Below, piece after piece: positions 41,975 to 53,050 of a DNA stretch of 64,000 nt. The DNA is from Nakamurella sp040546275 (GTDB lineage Bacteria > Actinomycetota > Actinomycetes > Mycobacteriales > Nakamurellaceae), in the NCBI RefSeq assembly GCF_040546275.1, contig NZ_JBEPNO010000009.1, positions 151,495 through 215,494 on the forward strand. The letters are read 5' to 3'. The translations under genes and the position numbers were made by a program. The notes under the pieces are model-generated. The model did no database searches and was not told where the DNA came from. It saw only the letters and a program-made list of their open reading frames with translations. Position 1 is the first letter of the stretch. Every line of letters begins with the position of its first letter.

Positions 41975-43006
41975 ATGCAGTACCGCAACTTGGGCCGAAC
42001 CGGCGTACGGGTCAGCACTCTCGCGCTCGGCGCGATGAACTTCGGTCAGATCGGACGCACCACCCAGGACGACGCCACCGCCATCGTCGATGCCGCCCTC
42101 GAGGCCGGGATCAACTTCATCGACACCGCCGACATGTACAGCCAGGGTGAATCGGAGGAGATGGTCGGCAAGGCTCTCCGGTCTGGGCCGGCCGGCCGCC
42201 GCGACGACATCGTGCTCGCCACCAAGGCGTACCTGCCGATGGGCGACGAGCGCAACCACCGGGGCAGTTCACGCCGCTGGTTGATCACCGAGCTCGAGAA
42301 CAGTTTGCGCAGACTCGATGTCGACCACGTCGACCTCTACCAGATGCACCGGTGGGACCCCACCACGAGCGACGAGGAGACCTTGTCCGCCCTGACCGAC
42401 CTCCAGCGCGCCGGCAAGATCCGTTACTTGGGCTCCTCGACGTTCCCGGCCTACCGCATCGTGCAAGCCCAGTGGGCGGCACGGGAGCACCACCTGAGCC
42501 GATACGTCACCGAACAGCCCGGCTACTCGATCCTGCAGCGCGGCATCGAGACCCACGTCCTCCCCGTCACCGAGCAGTACGGACTCGGCGTGCTGGTCTG
42601 GAGCCCGTTGGCCTCCGGCTGGCTGTCCGGCGCGATCCGCGAGGGTCGGGCGGTCACCACCAACCGCTCGGCGATGATGCCGCAGCGCTTCGACACCGCC
42701 ACCGCAGCGAACCGGGCCAAGATGGATGCAGTCGAGCAACTGGCCAGGGTCGCCGCCGACGCCGGCCTGACGATGATCCAACTCGCCCTCGCCTTCGTCA
42801 CCGCGCACCCGGCCGTGACCAGCGCCATCATCGGCCCACGGACTCTGGCACACCTGCATTCCCAGCTCGATGCCGCCGACATCGCGCTCTCCGCGGATGT
42901 TCTCGACGCCATCGACGCCATCGTCGCACCGGGCGTCGACCTGGCCGCCGACGAGAAGTTCGACGCTCCACCGGCTCTGCTCGACCCGTCCCTGCGGAGG
43001 CGTTGA
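41975..43006 (+). CDS. Aldo/keto reductase
   Basis: 343 residues. MQYRNLGRTGVRVSTLALGA then NFIDTADMYSQGESEEMVG (Asp, Tyr), VLATKAYLP (Lys) and DLYQMHRWDP (His) give the complete tetrad. NADPH residues are in TSAIIGPRTLAHLHSQLDAA. It is like YajO/Tas and voltage-channel beta-type reductases. AGGAGG lies 7 nt before the ATG. It shares one base with the next LLM gene, so both are translated together. Confidence 0.93.
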   Translation: MQYRNLGRTGVRVSTLALGAMNFGQIGRTTQDDATAIVDAALEAGINFIDTADMYSQGESEEMVGKALRSGPAGRRDDIVLATKAYLPMGDERNHRGSSRRWLITELENSLRRLDVDHVDLYQMHRWDPTTSDEETLSALTDLQRAGKIRYLGSSTFPAYRIVQAQWAAREHHLSRYVTEQPGYSILQRGIETHVLPVTEQYGLGVLVWSPLASGWLSGAIREGRAVTTNRSAMMPQRFDTATAANRAKMDAVEQLARVAADAGLTMIQLALAFVTAHPAVTSAIIGPRTLAHLHSQLDAADIALSADVLDAIDAIVAPGVDLAADEKFDAPPALLDPSLRRR

Positions 43007-43896
43007 TGTCCGCAGTATTCCCGGCAGCAGAGACGAAGCGTCCGAGTTTCGGCATTGCCACCCCGCCCATGCAGGTGGCCTACCAGGATCTCCTGCGGGT
43101 CTGGCGCGAGGCGGACACCATTCCCGAGATCGAGCACGCGTGGCTGTTCGACCACCTGATGCCGATCGGCGGCGACCCGGACGGGCCGATCTTCGAGGGC
43201 TGGACCCTGCTCTGCGCCCTCGCCGCGCAGAGCGAGCGGATGCGCCTCGGGCTCCTGGTGACCAGCAACCGTTTCCGGCCACCCGCGATGCTGGCCAAGA
43301 TCGCCACCACCGTCGACATCGTCTCCGGCGGTCGGCTCGACTTCGGCATCGGTGCCGGATCGCGGCCCAGCCATCCCATCGCCCGCCGCGAGTACGAGGC
43401 CCATGGCTTGCCGTACCACGACTTCGCCCACTCCGTCGGGAGTCTCGCGGAGGCCTGCACCATCATCCGGCGGCTGTGGACCGAGGACGCCCCGTTCGAC
43501 TTCGACGGCACCTACCACCAGCTGACCGGAGCGTTCGGCAATCCGAAACCGGTCCAGCGGCCGCACCCGCCGATCATTGTCGGCGGACGGGCAGCATCGA
43601 CGTTGCGTGTGGTCGCCGAACACGCCGACCTCTGGAACATCCCCGGTGGCGACATCGAGGACGCGGTCAGCCGCAGCGCCCTGCTGGACCGGTACTGCAT
43701 CGAGATCGGCCGCGACCCGGCAGCCATCACCCGCTCGATCTTCCTGGGGGTGTCCTACGATCGGCCGGAGACGACCAGAGCGTCGATCGCGGAGGCGCTC
43801 GGTGCCGGTTTCAGCCACGTCGTCCTCGGGCTGGGATCGCCCTACCCCGCCGGCGCCGCCCGCTGGGTCGCCGACGAGCTGATCGCTGGTCAGTAG
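43006..43896 (+). CDS. LLM-class flavin/F420-dependent oxidoreductase
   Basis: 296 residues. FGIATPPMQVAYQDLLRVWR, AHAWLFDH-type opening (IEHAWLFDHLMPIGGDPDG), VDIVSGGRLDFGIGAGSRPS and RPHPPIIVGGRAASTLRVVA are the luciferase-like monooxygenase signatures; the last is the F420 group's pattern. It could use F420 or FMN. Start ATG overlaps the AKR stop as TGATG. Its 3' end overlaps the convergent VOC gene by 7 nt. Confidence 0.9.
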   Translation: MSAVFPAAETKRPSFGIATPPMQVAYQDLLRVWREADTIPEIEHAWLFDHLMPIGGDPDGPIFEGWTLLCALAAQSERMRLGLLVTSNRFRPPAMLAKIATTVDIVSGGRLDFGIGAGSRPSHPIARREYEAHGLPYHDFAHSVGSLAEACTIIRRLWTEDAPFDFDGTYHQLTGAFGNPKPVQRPHPPIIVGGRAASTLRVVAEHADLWNIPGGDIEDAVSRSALLDRYCIEIGRDPAAITRSIFLGVSYDRPETTRASIAEALGAGFSHVVLGLGSPYPAGAARWVADELIAGQ

Positions 43897-44249
43897 TACT
43901 GCACCAGGCAGAACTCATGACCTTCCGGATCGAGCATCGTCAGGACCACACCCTCGTCGTAGTCGTGTCGCTCGCCAGACCAGCGTCCGCCCAGCTCCTG
44001 GACCTGCCGGCGCCCGGCGGCGATGTCGTCGACCTGGACGTCGAGGTGGATGCGGACCTTGGCGGTCCTGGCCTCCGGGACCGCCTGGAAGGTGAGCCGC
44101 GGCTGGTCGTCCAGCCTGGAGCCGACGGTGGCCCACCCGGGGCCATCGTGCTCGGCCGAGATCGGCCGGTCCAGCAGCACACTCCAGAATCCCGCCAGGG
44201 AAACCGGGTCGGCGCAGTCGACGGTGACGGCAGTCCAACGGTTCGTCAT
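43890..44249 (-). CDS. VOC/glyoxalase-like domain protein
   Basis: 119 residues. TNRWTAVTVDCADPVSLAGF and VRIHLDVQVDDIAAGRRQVQ then VVLTMLDPEGHEFCLVQ match the small single-domain VOC fold seen widely in actinobacteria. Such proteins often bind or degrade small toxicants; the exact role is unknown. ATG 44249 or GTG 44252 are both possible starts. Confidence 0.85.
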   Translation of the reverse strand: MTNRWTAVTVDCADPVSLAGFWSVLLDRPISAEHDGPGWATVGSRLDDQPRLTFQAVPEARTAKVRIHLDVQVDDIAAGRRQVQELGGRWSGERHDYDEGVVLTMLDPEGHEFCLVQYY

Positions 44250-44261
44250 CACCGGATCCTC

Positions 44262-44611
44262 TCAGGCCCCTGTCCTGCCGACCAGCAACTGCACCGCCTG
44301 GCAGTGGGCACTCATCTCGCCCCGGGTCAGCTCGTCCAGTTGATCGGCGTCGAGTCCGGTCAGCGACTTGGTCATCTCCAGAGCTGCTTCGAGTTCGTCG
44401 TGCCGGGCCCCGGCCGCAGTGGTCCGAAGCGCCTCCGACAGGAACCACAGTCGGACAACAGGTTCAGGCACGGCTCACCCATCGGTTTGTCGAAGGCGAA
44501 CTGATGCGACGATGCGAAGGAGTGCACCACGCAGCAGAGGCCGAGGCAGTTCGCGCAGTCAGGCTGCAGCTCGGACCGGCCCTTGCCGTCCGTGGTCGGG
44601 AGAGGTGCCAT
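44262..44611 (-). pseudogene. Broken Cys-rich gene (CxxCxGLCC family)
   Basis: Two frames make up one decayed protein. The first part from ATG 44611 has PDCANCLGLCCVVHSF then SHQFAFDKPMGEPCLNLLSD. Intact family members that I recall carry a middle block with a GxxxHxRLxxxGxxGCxxxDC layout, which is missing here. The second frame then gives RLWFLSEALRTTAAGARHDE and a helix ending LVGRTGA, resembling the C-terminal part. A small internal deletion with frameshift explains it. The function of the family is not known to me. Confidence 0.5.
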
Positions 44612-44794
44612 TCGACTCGAGCCCCTTTCCACCACCTGCTGCCGCTCACGAAAGCGACCGCCGCCGTACCATTGCGCCACTCAGATGCCTTGACTTCTCA
44701 CCCCTTTGCAGGCATGGCTGCAGGCCGTCCGCTGACAAGATGACGGGTGGGGCGCTGACGAGCACGCCGGCGTACGCCGTGGTGTGGAGGCCAG

Positions 44795-47700
44795 ATGTTC
44801 TCGAGGATCCGTCCCGACCGCAGTCCGTCTGCCAGGCCCGCGCCGAAAGTGCCCGGAAACGCGCTGACCGCCCCTGATCCGTCGGTGGATTTCAGTCCTG
44901 CGCCCACCCCCGGACGGCTGCGCCGTTCGACCGCAGCCGTCACGGACCCGCTGGGTGGGTCGCCCGTTCCAGCCGACGTCCAACACTTCCTCCGGCGCAG
45001 CCGCGGTGGCGGCGCAGCGCTCCCCGCCGCGTTGGGTACCTCCATGGGCGAGGAGTTGGGTGCGGACCTCCGTTCGGTACGGGTCCACACCGGCCCGGAA
45101 TCGGACGCCGCGGCCCGCGCACTCCAGGCCACCGCCTTCGCCGACGGCCTGGACCTCCACTTTCGCAACGGGACCTACGCACCGACAACTCAAGCTGGCC
45201 AACGACTTCTGGCCCACGAAGTCAGCCACGTGGCGCAGGACGGCGCGACCGCGGCATCCCCGACTGTCGGACGCGCCGACGATCCGGCCGAACAGGCGGC
45301 CGACCGGACCGCCGATCGGATCGTCGGGGCCTTGCGGCGCTCCCCGACTCCCGCCACGGTGATCAGCCGGGACGGCGCGCAGGTCGCTGCCCAGTGGCGG
45401 GACACGCTGCCGCTGCAGCGTTCTGCGGTCGGCAACCACCGGATACCCGTGCGACGGCTGTTTCCGGGCGACGAACATCCGAGGGCGCAGTCTCCGGAGA
45501 CGGCCGTGACCCTTCTGACGGACGAGAAGTCTTTGACGACCACCTCGCCCGACCAGGTGAGCGCCGGTGGTCCCGGTCAGGCCGACCTGTCGCCGGCGGC
45601 TCTCCAGTACTGCGAGGTCCTGTCCAAGCTGATGGGCGAAGCGCAGAAGGAGAAGATGAAGGAACTGCTCCGGACGTCACACCCGGACAAAGGCGGTACC
45701 GACGAAGAATTCCAGGCTGTCTGGGCCGCGATCAAGTGGCTGCAGCAGAAGAACGAGTCGGAGGAGAAGAAGGGTGGAGGCCCGACCAAGCTCTTGACGT
45801 CCGGCAAGTTTGACACGAAGGATCCCCGCAAGGCCACGCTCGATGGGCACCTGGCCGGGACGTCGGCCTCGCCGGCACCGAAGGTCGATCCGTCGGCGCC
45901 CGGAAAGCTCGATTTCGTCTGGTATTGGACCGAGATCAAATCGTTTCCGGCCGACGTCACGGCCGCGATCGACGCATTCTCCAGTAGTTCGAACGCGGTG
46001 GACCAGGCACGCGACCTGCTGCTGCCGAAGATGACCGGCAAGCTGCAGTCCTGGTTCACGGCTGAACTCAACGGGCTCGCCGCCCGGATGGCCGCCCTGG
46101 GCGGCCGCGCGATCGCCACCGCCGATCGCGCGGCGGCCCTGGCTGATGTCACATTGCTCAGCACGGACCTCGCACAGTTGCTCACCATGGCCACGGACCG
46201 TCTCGCCGATGCCGAGAAGGCCCGCGACATCGCCGCGCAACTGGAGGTCGAGCGGCTACAGCGCGAGGAAGAAGAACGGTTGGCCGCCGAAGAGGCGAGA
46301 GCCGAGCAGGAGAAGGAGGAGCGGGAGAAGCAGGCAGCCGAGGAAAAGGCCACGAAGGAGGCGGCCGACAAGAAGGAAGCCGACGAAAAGGCCGCGGCGG
46401 AGAAGGCTGATGCGCAGAAGAAGGACGAAGACGCAAAGAAGGCGGTCGAGGACAAGAGGGAAGCCGAGGAGAAGCGGCTGAAACAGCTGAAGGAAGACCG
46501 GGCGAAGGCCGAGAAGGATAGGGCCGACAAGAGGGCGGCAGAGCAGCAGCGCCTCGACGACGAGGCAGCACGACGCGACCAGGAGGAGCAGGACAACGAA
46601 GCCACCTTCGGCGACAAGACCGCCAGCCACGCGGCCGCCGTGAAGGTCGGCGACAGCCTCGCCTCGTTCGACTACGACGCCAAGATCAAGCAACTCGATG
46701 CGGCGTTGGCCACAGCGGAGAAGGAAGCCGCCGAGCTGGCGAAGAAGGCCCAGAAGAAGAAGCCACAGGGGAAGTCGAAGACCATCTCGGCCACGTCGTT
46801 GCCGGTCGAAGAGGATCCCGCCCTGGTCGAGGTCACCCCGACCCCGGAAGGCGACCATGCTGCCGGGGTCGCGGAAGCGACCGGACGCCGCACCGACACC
46901 ACCAACCGGACGGTCTCGGAGCTGGGTGCGGTGGCCACGTCACCAGTCGGCCAGGCGCTCCCGGACGCTGACCTGGCCTGGGTGCTGAGCGAGTCCAAGG
47001 GTTCGGTCGAACTGGCCGGCGGGTTGGCCGAGCTGGTCGGGCACCAGCCGGACGGCCTGGCCGTGGCGAAGAAATTGGTGTCCGGGTTCGACGTCAAACG
47101 GCTGGCCCCGGTCTGCGGCCGGCTGCTGGACGATCAGGCGCCGGCGGAGCTGACACCGGAAACGGCGGCGCTCCTGGAGGGGTGCGCCTCGAAGCCCTAC
47201 CGGAGGACGTTCCGGACGTGGCTCTGGGGCTGCGTCCGGAACGGAACCCTCGAATCGGCACTCGAATTGTGCCGTCCGTTTTCCGACACCCTCGGCACCG
47301 TCGCCCTTGTTGCGCCCGTCCTGGGTTTCACCGAGAACACCGGGACCTTCCTGCAGATCCTGCAGAAGTGCAAGGCAAAACAGGCGGACGTCACCACCTT
47401 GCTGGCTCTGTCCACCGCGGCCGGGTTCGACAAGCTGCTCAATGCGATGCGCAACAAGGACCTGGCCGCCGCCGACGTGTGCACCGTCATGACGCCAGTC
47501 CACCTGGCCAGGTTCACCCTGCTCGAACTCACCAGGCTCTGCGACACCTGGCCCAAGGACCTGGCTCTCGTCGCCGAACTGCTCCCGTTGGCCGAGCCGC
47601 ACTGCCCGAGCCTGATCGGCCTCCTGATCAACGTTGGCGAGCTCGGCCGCTCCAAGCCGCTGCTGGTCACCGCGCTCCAGGCCGAAGCGCAACTCGTCGA

Positions 47701-48028
47701 CAAGATTCCGACGTTCTCGATCACCATCAGACAACCAGAAGATCGCTATGTGGGACCGCGGAACCTGCGGGAGCACAACCGGACCGTCGGTGCTCGCACC
47801 GGGTTTCTCGCTCTCAACTTCGCCGGCTCGACCGGCAAGCTCAACACCCACTGGGACTCCATGGGCACGCAGAGAGGAAAGATCAGCTCGATGCACATCA
47901 AGAATGCCGAGGACACCGGCAGAGGCCTCGAGCTGAACAAATGGATGCAGTTCTTCAAGGAGTTGCCGGCAGCGGTCGTGCTGGCGCAGAACACCGGGAA
48001 TCCGACCGGCGGACAGCTGTCGCTCTAG
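44795..48028 (+). CDS. DUF4157 protein with J-domain-like segment, coiled coil and unknown C-terminal domain
   Basis: 1077 residues. GGAGG lies 7 nt before the ATG. Order: disordered Pro-rich start (1-55); DUF4157 at about 60-150 with LGADLRSVRVHTGPESDAAA, AFADGLDLHFRNGTYAP and the HEVSH metal-type motif at 141-145; a DnaJ-like stretch around 266-320 with His-Pro-Asp at 296-298 in TSHPDKGGTDEEF; a long Glu/Lys/Ala coiled coil at about 470-600; helical repeats at about 715-970; and an unrecognised basic tail of about 100 residues with His994, His1019 and His1034. DUF4157 proteins belong to extracellular contractile injection system loci as toxin-carrying cargo or peptidase. No sheath or tube gene is in this window. 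No signal peptide is seen. The function is not established; an orphan effector is the leading idea. Confidence 0.85.
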   Translation: MFSRIRPDRSPSARPAPKVPGNALTAPDPSVDFSPAPTPGRLRRSTAAVTDPLGGSPVPADVQHFLRRSRGGGAALPAALGTSMGEELGADLRSVRVHTGPESDAAARALQATAFADGLDLHFRNGTYAPTTQAGQRLLAHEVSHVAQDGATAASPTVGRADDPAEQAADRTADRIVGALRRSPTPATVISRDGAQVAAQWRDTLPLQRSAVGNHRIPVRRLFPGDEHPRAQSPETAVTLLTDEKSLTTTSPDQVSAGGPGQADLSPAALQYCEVLSKLMGEAQKEKMKELLRTSHPDKGGTDEEFQAVWAAIKWLQQKNESEEKKGGGPTKLLTSGKFDTKDPRKATLDGHLAGTSASPAPKVDPSAPGKLDFVWYWTEIKSFPADVTAAIDAFSSSSNAVDQARDLLLPKMTGKLQSWFTAELNGLAARMAALGGRAIATADRAAALADVTLLSTDLAQLLTMATDRLADAEKARDIAAQLEVERLQREEEERLAAEEARAEQEKEEREKQAAEEKATKEAADKKEADEKAAAEKADAQKKDEDAKKAVEDKREAEEKRLKQLKEDRAKAEKDRADKRAAEQQRLDDEAARRDQEEQDNEATFGDKTASHAAAVKVGDSLASFDYDAKIKQLDAALATAEKEAAELAKKAQKKKPQGKSKTISATSLPVEEDPALVEVTPTPEGDHAAGVAEATGRRTDTTNRTVSELGAVATSPVGQALPDADLAWVLSESKGSVELAGGLAELVGHQPDGLAVAKKLVSGFDVKRLAPVCGRLLDDQAPAELTPETAALLEGCASKPYRRTFRTWLWGCVRNGTLESALELCRPFSDTLGTVALVAPVLGFTENTGTFLQILQKCKAKQADVTTLLALSTAAGFDKLLNAMRNKDLAAADVCTVMTPVHLARFTLLELTRLCDTWPKDLALVAELLPLAEPHCPSLIGLLINVGELGRSKPLLVTALQAEAQLVDKIPTFSITIRQPEDRYVGPRNLREHNRTVGARTGFLALNFAGSTGKLNTHWDSMGTQRGKISSMHIKNAEDTGRGLELNKWMQFFKELPAAVVLAQNTGNPTGGQLSL

Positions 48029-48066
48029 ATTCGCCGCCGACGAGGATCGAAGCGGCGCAGCATACC

Positions 48067-48112
48067 CCACGACGTCCAGGTCTGCCCTTGCGGGCTGACC
48101 TGGACGTCGGGG
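48067..48112. terminator. Strong bidirectional terminator between DUF4157 gene and katG
   Basis: GACGTCCAGGTC at 48071-48082 pairs perfectly with GACCTGGACGTC at 48097-48108. An inner GCCC/GGGC stem with a TTGC loop and outer CC/GG pairs extend it. It sits between convergent genes. Confidence 0.9.
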
Positions 48113-48140
48113 TCACAGGTGGTTCAGTGGAGCAGTCGGA

Positions 48141-50375
<2,235 letters not shown>

Positions 50376-50422
50376 TTTTCGATCCTTCCGGGAGTAGGAC
50401 ATCGGAACTGCTGGCGGCGTGA

Positions 50423-50887
50423 TCAGGAAATCGTGTGGTGGGCGAATTTCTTTCTCGAATAGCAGTCGGGGCACAGACCCCAGTAGGTGACCTCGGCTTC
50501 GTCGATCGAGAAGCCGTTGTCGTCGGACGCGGTCAGGCAGGGCGCCTCACCGACCGCGCAGTCCACATCGGTGATGACGGCACATGACCGGCAGACCATG
50601 TGATGGTGGTTGTCCCCCACCCGCGACTCGTAGCGGGCGACCGATCCGGACGGCTGGATCAGGCGGACCAGACCGGCGGCCGTCAACCGGTGCAGTGAGT
50701 CGTACACGGCCTGACGCGACACCTGCGGGTGGTCGATCTTGACGGCGCCGATGATCGAATCGGTATCGGAATGCGGGTGGGTGTGCACCGCGCTGAGCAC
50801 GGCCAGACGCGGACGCGTGACTCGCAGGGTCGCCCCACGCAGCATGAGCTCGAAGTCGCTCGGCTCGAGGTGCGGGTTCGTTGCCAT
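50423..50887 (-). CDS. furA: Ferric uptake regulator family protein FurA
   Basis: 154 residues. Winged helix at about 15-85 (LRVTRPRLAVLSAVHTHPHS, QVSRQAVYDSLHRLTAAGLV), metal site HHHMVCRSCAVITDVDC, and a second pair in GLCPDCYSRKKFAHH. In mycobacteria and streptomycetes FurA represses itself and katG and is released by oxidation. The gene immediately precedes katG here. ATG 50887 is chosen; an upstream in-frame TTG would add a few residues. Confidence 0.94.
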   Translation of the reverse strand: MATNPHLEPSDFELMLRGATLRVTRPRLAVLSAVHTHPHSDTDSIIGAVKIDHPQVSRQAVYDSLHRLTAAGLVRLIQPSGSVARYESRVGDNHHHMVCRSCAVITDVDCAVGEAPCLTASDDNGFSIDEAEVTYWGLCPDCYSRKKFAHHTIS

Positions 50888-50910
50888 CCCCAGCAGTCTG
50901 TCCCGCTTTC

Positions 50911-50923
50911 TGGACTGAGTCAA
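50911..50923. promoter_or_regulatory. Palindrome over the -35 of the furA promoter
   Basis: TTGACTCAGTCCA (minus strand) is a 13-bp palindrome with one mismatched pair. TTGACT is a fair -35, and CAGACT 17 nt on is a weak -10 that ends 7 nt before the furA ATG. FurA autoregulation is inferred from the family. Confidence 0.45.
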
Positions 50924-51053
50924 GACAACAGCTGCGGGGATGACCTTCGTTCGCGGGGATGAACATGTCGTATTTGGGGCTGGTGGGACAGACGTAGACA
51001 ACTTGATCCCCGCCGCTCGATCCCGCAGCCGAACCGACGGCGGACAGGCGGAC

Positions 51054-51776
51054 TCAGTCGACGAGAGCCTGGACGAGCAACTCGCCATCAGCAATGGCGC
51101 CGGCGATGTCATCGACCGTCGCGTCGTGGGTGTAAGCGTGACCACGGAGCAGGGCCAGGGAATCGCGCGGCCCCATGCTCAGCGCAATGTCGACCATGCC
51201 CATCGCGATCCAGACCCGGGATCGGGCGCGGGCTGCTGCGGTGTTCAGCCACACCGGTTGCCCGCGACCGTCGGAGAGGCCGGAGTGGGTGGCCAGCAGC
51301 GAGCCGACGACGTCGGTGACCTCCTGAACGGCTTGCAGCGCGTCGTCGGTGATCGCGGGCTGCAACTCGGTGTAGTACAGATCGACGGCCGCATTTCCAC
51401 CGAAATCTTCGTTATCGACCGGTAAAGACAGGATTGCGCGGTATGGCGTCTTCATCACCAATTCCGCAGAAAATGTGGGCCATCGCTGCCTCATGATGTC
51501 CGCCGTCGCCAGTACAGCACTGTCCTGGACGTGGGCGGCCAGGCACGGTCCTTCGCCGACGGTGAACTGCAGTCGCTCGGCCAGGACGGCATGGTCGTCG
51601 CTGGCACCGAGCGGGACGCGGTGGCGGAAGCCGCTGAAGTAGCTCATCCCGGCTGCGGCCACGGGCAGCACCTGCGCGCACGCCCTCATCAATCGCGAGG
51701 GCAACAGTTCCGGCCCCGGAAGGTCGCGGTTGTTGTCGACCGAAGCCAACTCGACGATGCGAACGGAAACATCCAT
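51054..51776 (-). CDS. GAF and ANTAR domain protein
   Basis: 240 residues. The GAF-like part is at about 30-160 (LRFLP-type lead to LQFTVGEGPCLAAHVQDSAV, TPYRAILSLPVDNEDFGGNA). The last 55 residues form the ANTAR RNA-binding domain: AAARARSRVWIAMGMVDIAL, then SMGPRDSLALLRGHAYTHDA and TVDDIAGAIADGEL. Such proteins sense small signals and act on transcript leaders as antiterminators. No obvious ANTAR stem-loop target was identified nearby. The gene is alone and faces a DUF1810 gene. Confidence 0.85.
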   Translation of the reverse strand: MDVSVRIVELASVDNNRDLPGPELLPSRLMRACAQVLPVAAAGMSYFSGFRHRVPLGASDDHAVLAERLQFTVGEGPCLAAHVQDSAVLATADIMRQRWPTFSAELVMKTPYRAILSLPVDNEDFGGNAAVDLYYTELQPAITDDALQAVQEVTDVVGSLLATHSGLSDGRGQPVWLNTAAARARSRVWIAMGMVDIALSMGPRDSLALLRGHAYTHDATVDDIAGAIADGELLVQALVD

Positions 51777-51917
51777 GAGTATCGTTCGACCCCCCGTCGG
51801 CGAAAAGCTCCAGCTTCGACCTAGTTTACACCGTATGGGAGACATGATGGCGGTCGGGAACTCGGCGGAGTAGATCGGACCTCCTTGACGGCTCGGCGAC
51901 GAAAGGAGAATCGCCCG

Positions 51918-52352
51918 GTGTCCGACCCGCTTGACCTCTCGAGGTTCGTGACCGCGCAGGACGGCGGACGGACCTACGCTGCGGCGGTCGCCGAGCTGCG
52001 CCGTGGTCGGAAGACGAGCCACTGGATGTGGTTCGTCTTCCCGCAGATCGCCGGTCTGGGCAACAGCGCCATGTCCCGGCGCTATGCGATCTCCGGCCTC
52101 GAGGAAGGCACGGCCTACCTGCAGCACCCGGTGCTCGGGCCCCGCCTCCTCGAGGTGTCGAACATCGTGGTGCACACCGAAGGTGCGACGGCGCAGGGGA
52201 TCTTCGGCGGCATCGACGCCCGGAAGCTGCACTCCTGCGTGACCTTGTTCCGTCGGATCGAGCCGGCCGAGGCCGTCTTCGAGACGGCGCTGGACCGGTT
52301 CTTCGACGGCCGACCCGACCCGATGACGATCCGGCTCATCGACGGCGCATGA
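51918..52352 (+). CDS. DUF1810 family protein
   Basis: 144 residues from GTG 51918. The family hallmark HWMWFVFPQIAGLGNSAMSR is at about 35-55, followed by SRRYAISGLEEGTAYLQHPV and FGGIDARKLHSCVTLFRRIE. Function unknown, an all-helical small protein found in bacteria and some eukaryotes. AAAGGAG lies 9 nt before the start. Its end lies 10 bp from the convergent lipoprotein gene. Confidence 0.9.
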   Translation: MSDPLDLSRFVTAQDGGRTYAAAVAELRRGRKTSHWMWFVFPQIAGLGNSAMSRRYAISGLEEGTAYLQHPVLGPRLLEVSNIVVHTEGATAQGIFGGIDARKLHSCVTLFRRIEPAEAVFETALDRFFDGRPDPMTIRLIDGA

Positions 52353-52362
52353 CCCGCTGCGT

Positions 52363-53001
52363 TCAGGTCTTCCGCACGGCACGCAGGACGCACTGGGTGC
52401 CGGCCGGCGGCTTGAACTTCTGACGTGCGGTCCAGCCGTGGGTCTGGCCGGCCTTGACGACCACCTCGGTCGTCGCCGAATCGATCACCCGGGAGTACTT
52501 GTCGGTGAAGAACACCAGGACACGGAACGTGCTGGCCCCGGCCGCGGAGTTCTTGGCGGTACCGGTGGCCTCCCAGCCCGAAGCACTCCTGCTGCAACCG
52601 GTCAAGAGGATCGACGTCCGCAGGGCGGGGGTGTCCTTGATCTGCGAGTCCTTCGGGATCGAGTGCTGCGGGGCAGCGGCGGGGAGGGGCGTGACCGTGA
52701 CCTTCGGAACAGCGGACTTAACCGTCGCCGTCGTCCCGGCGGCCGCGGACTTCCGACCGGGAGAGGTGGACGCGCCACCCGCTTTCCCGGCAGACGTCCC
52801 GGGCTTACCGGCGGCCGTCCCGGTCCCGGGCGGCGCGGCACCAGGCGACCCCACCGCCCCGGCAGCAGCTCCCCTGACGGAATCCGCCGCCGAGGGCGAC
52901 GGTGACGCTGTCGGCGAGCTCGTGCAGGACACCGCGCCCAGCATGATCGCGCCGGCGCAGACGGCGGCGAGCCCACGACGAATACCACTCAGTGATGCCA
53001 T
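52363..53001 (-). CDS. Secreted lipoprotein with FxLYD-like domain
   Basis: 212 residues. Signal peptide with lipobox LGAVSC (Cys near residue 26), then about 100 residues of Ser/Pro/Gly/Ala/Thr linker. The C-terminal 80 residues form a beta domain (TSILLTGCSRSASGWEATGT, RVLVFFTDKYSRVIDSATTE, GWTARQKFKPPAG), like FxLYD domains, with Cys residues that could pair. It starts 49 nt after the end of the giant surface protein on the same strand, so they may be co-transcribed and act together at the cell surface. Confidence 0.7.
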   Translation of the reverse strand: MASLSGIRRGLAAVCAGAIMLGAVSCTSSPTASPSPSAADSVRGAAAGAVGSPGAAPPGTGTAAGKPGTSAGKAGGASTSPGRKSAAAGTTATVKSAVPKVTVTPLPAAAPQHSIPKDSQIKDTPALRTSILLTGCSRSASGWEATGTAKNSAAGASTFRVLVFFTDKYSRVIDSATTEVVVKAGQTHGWTARQKFKPPAGTQCVLRAVRKT

Positions 53002-53050
53002 CAGATGTCCTTCTCCTCTTCGGTGGTGCTGGTCCGGTGCGGCGGCGCGA

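Noticed and set aside
44795..48028. Complete contractile injection locus
   Set aside because: No sheath, tube, baseplate, spike or AAA+ ATPase gene is present on either side; only the DUF4157 gene is seen.
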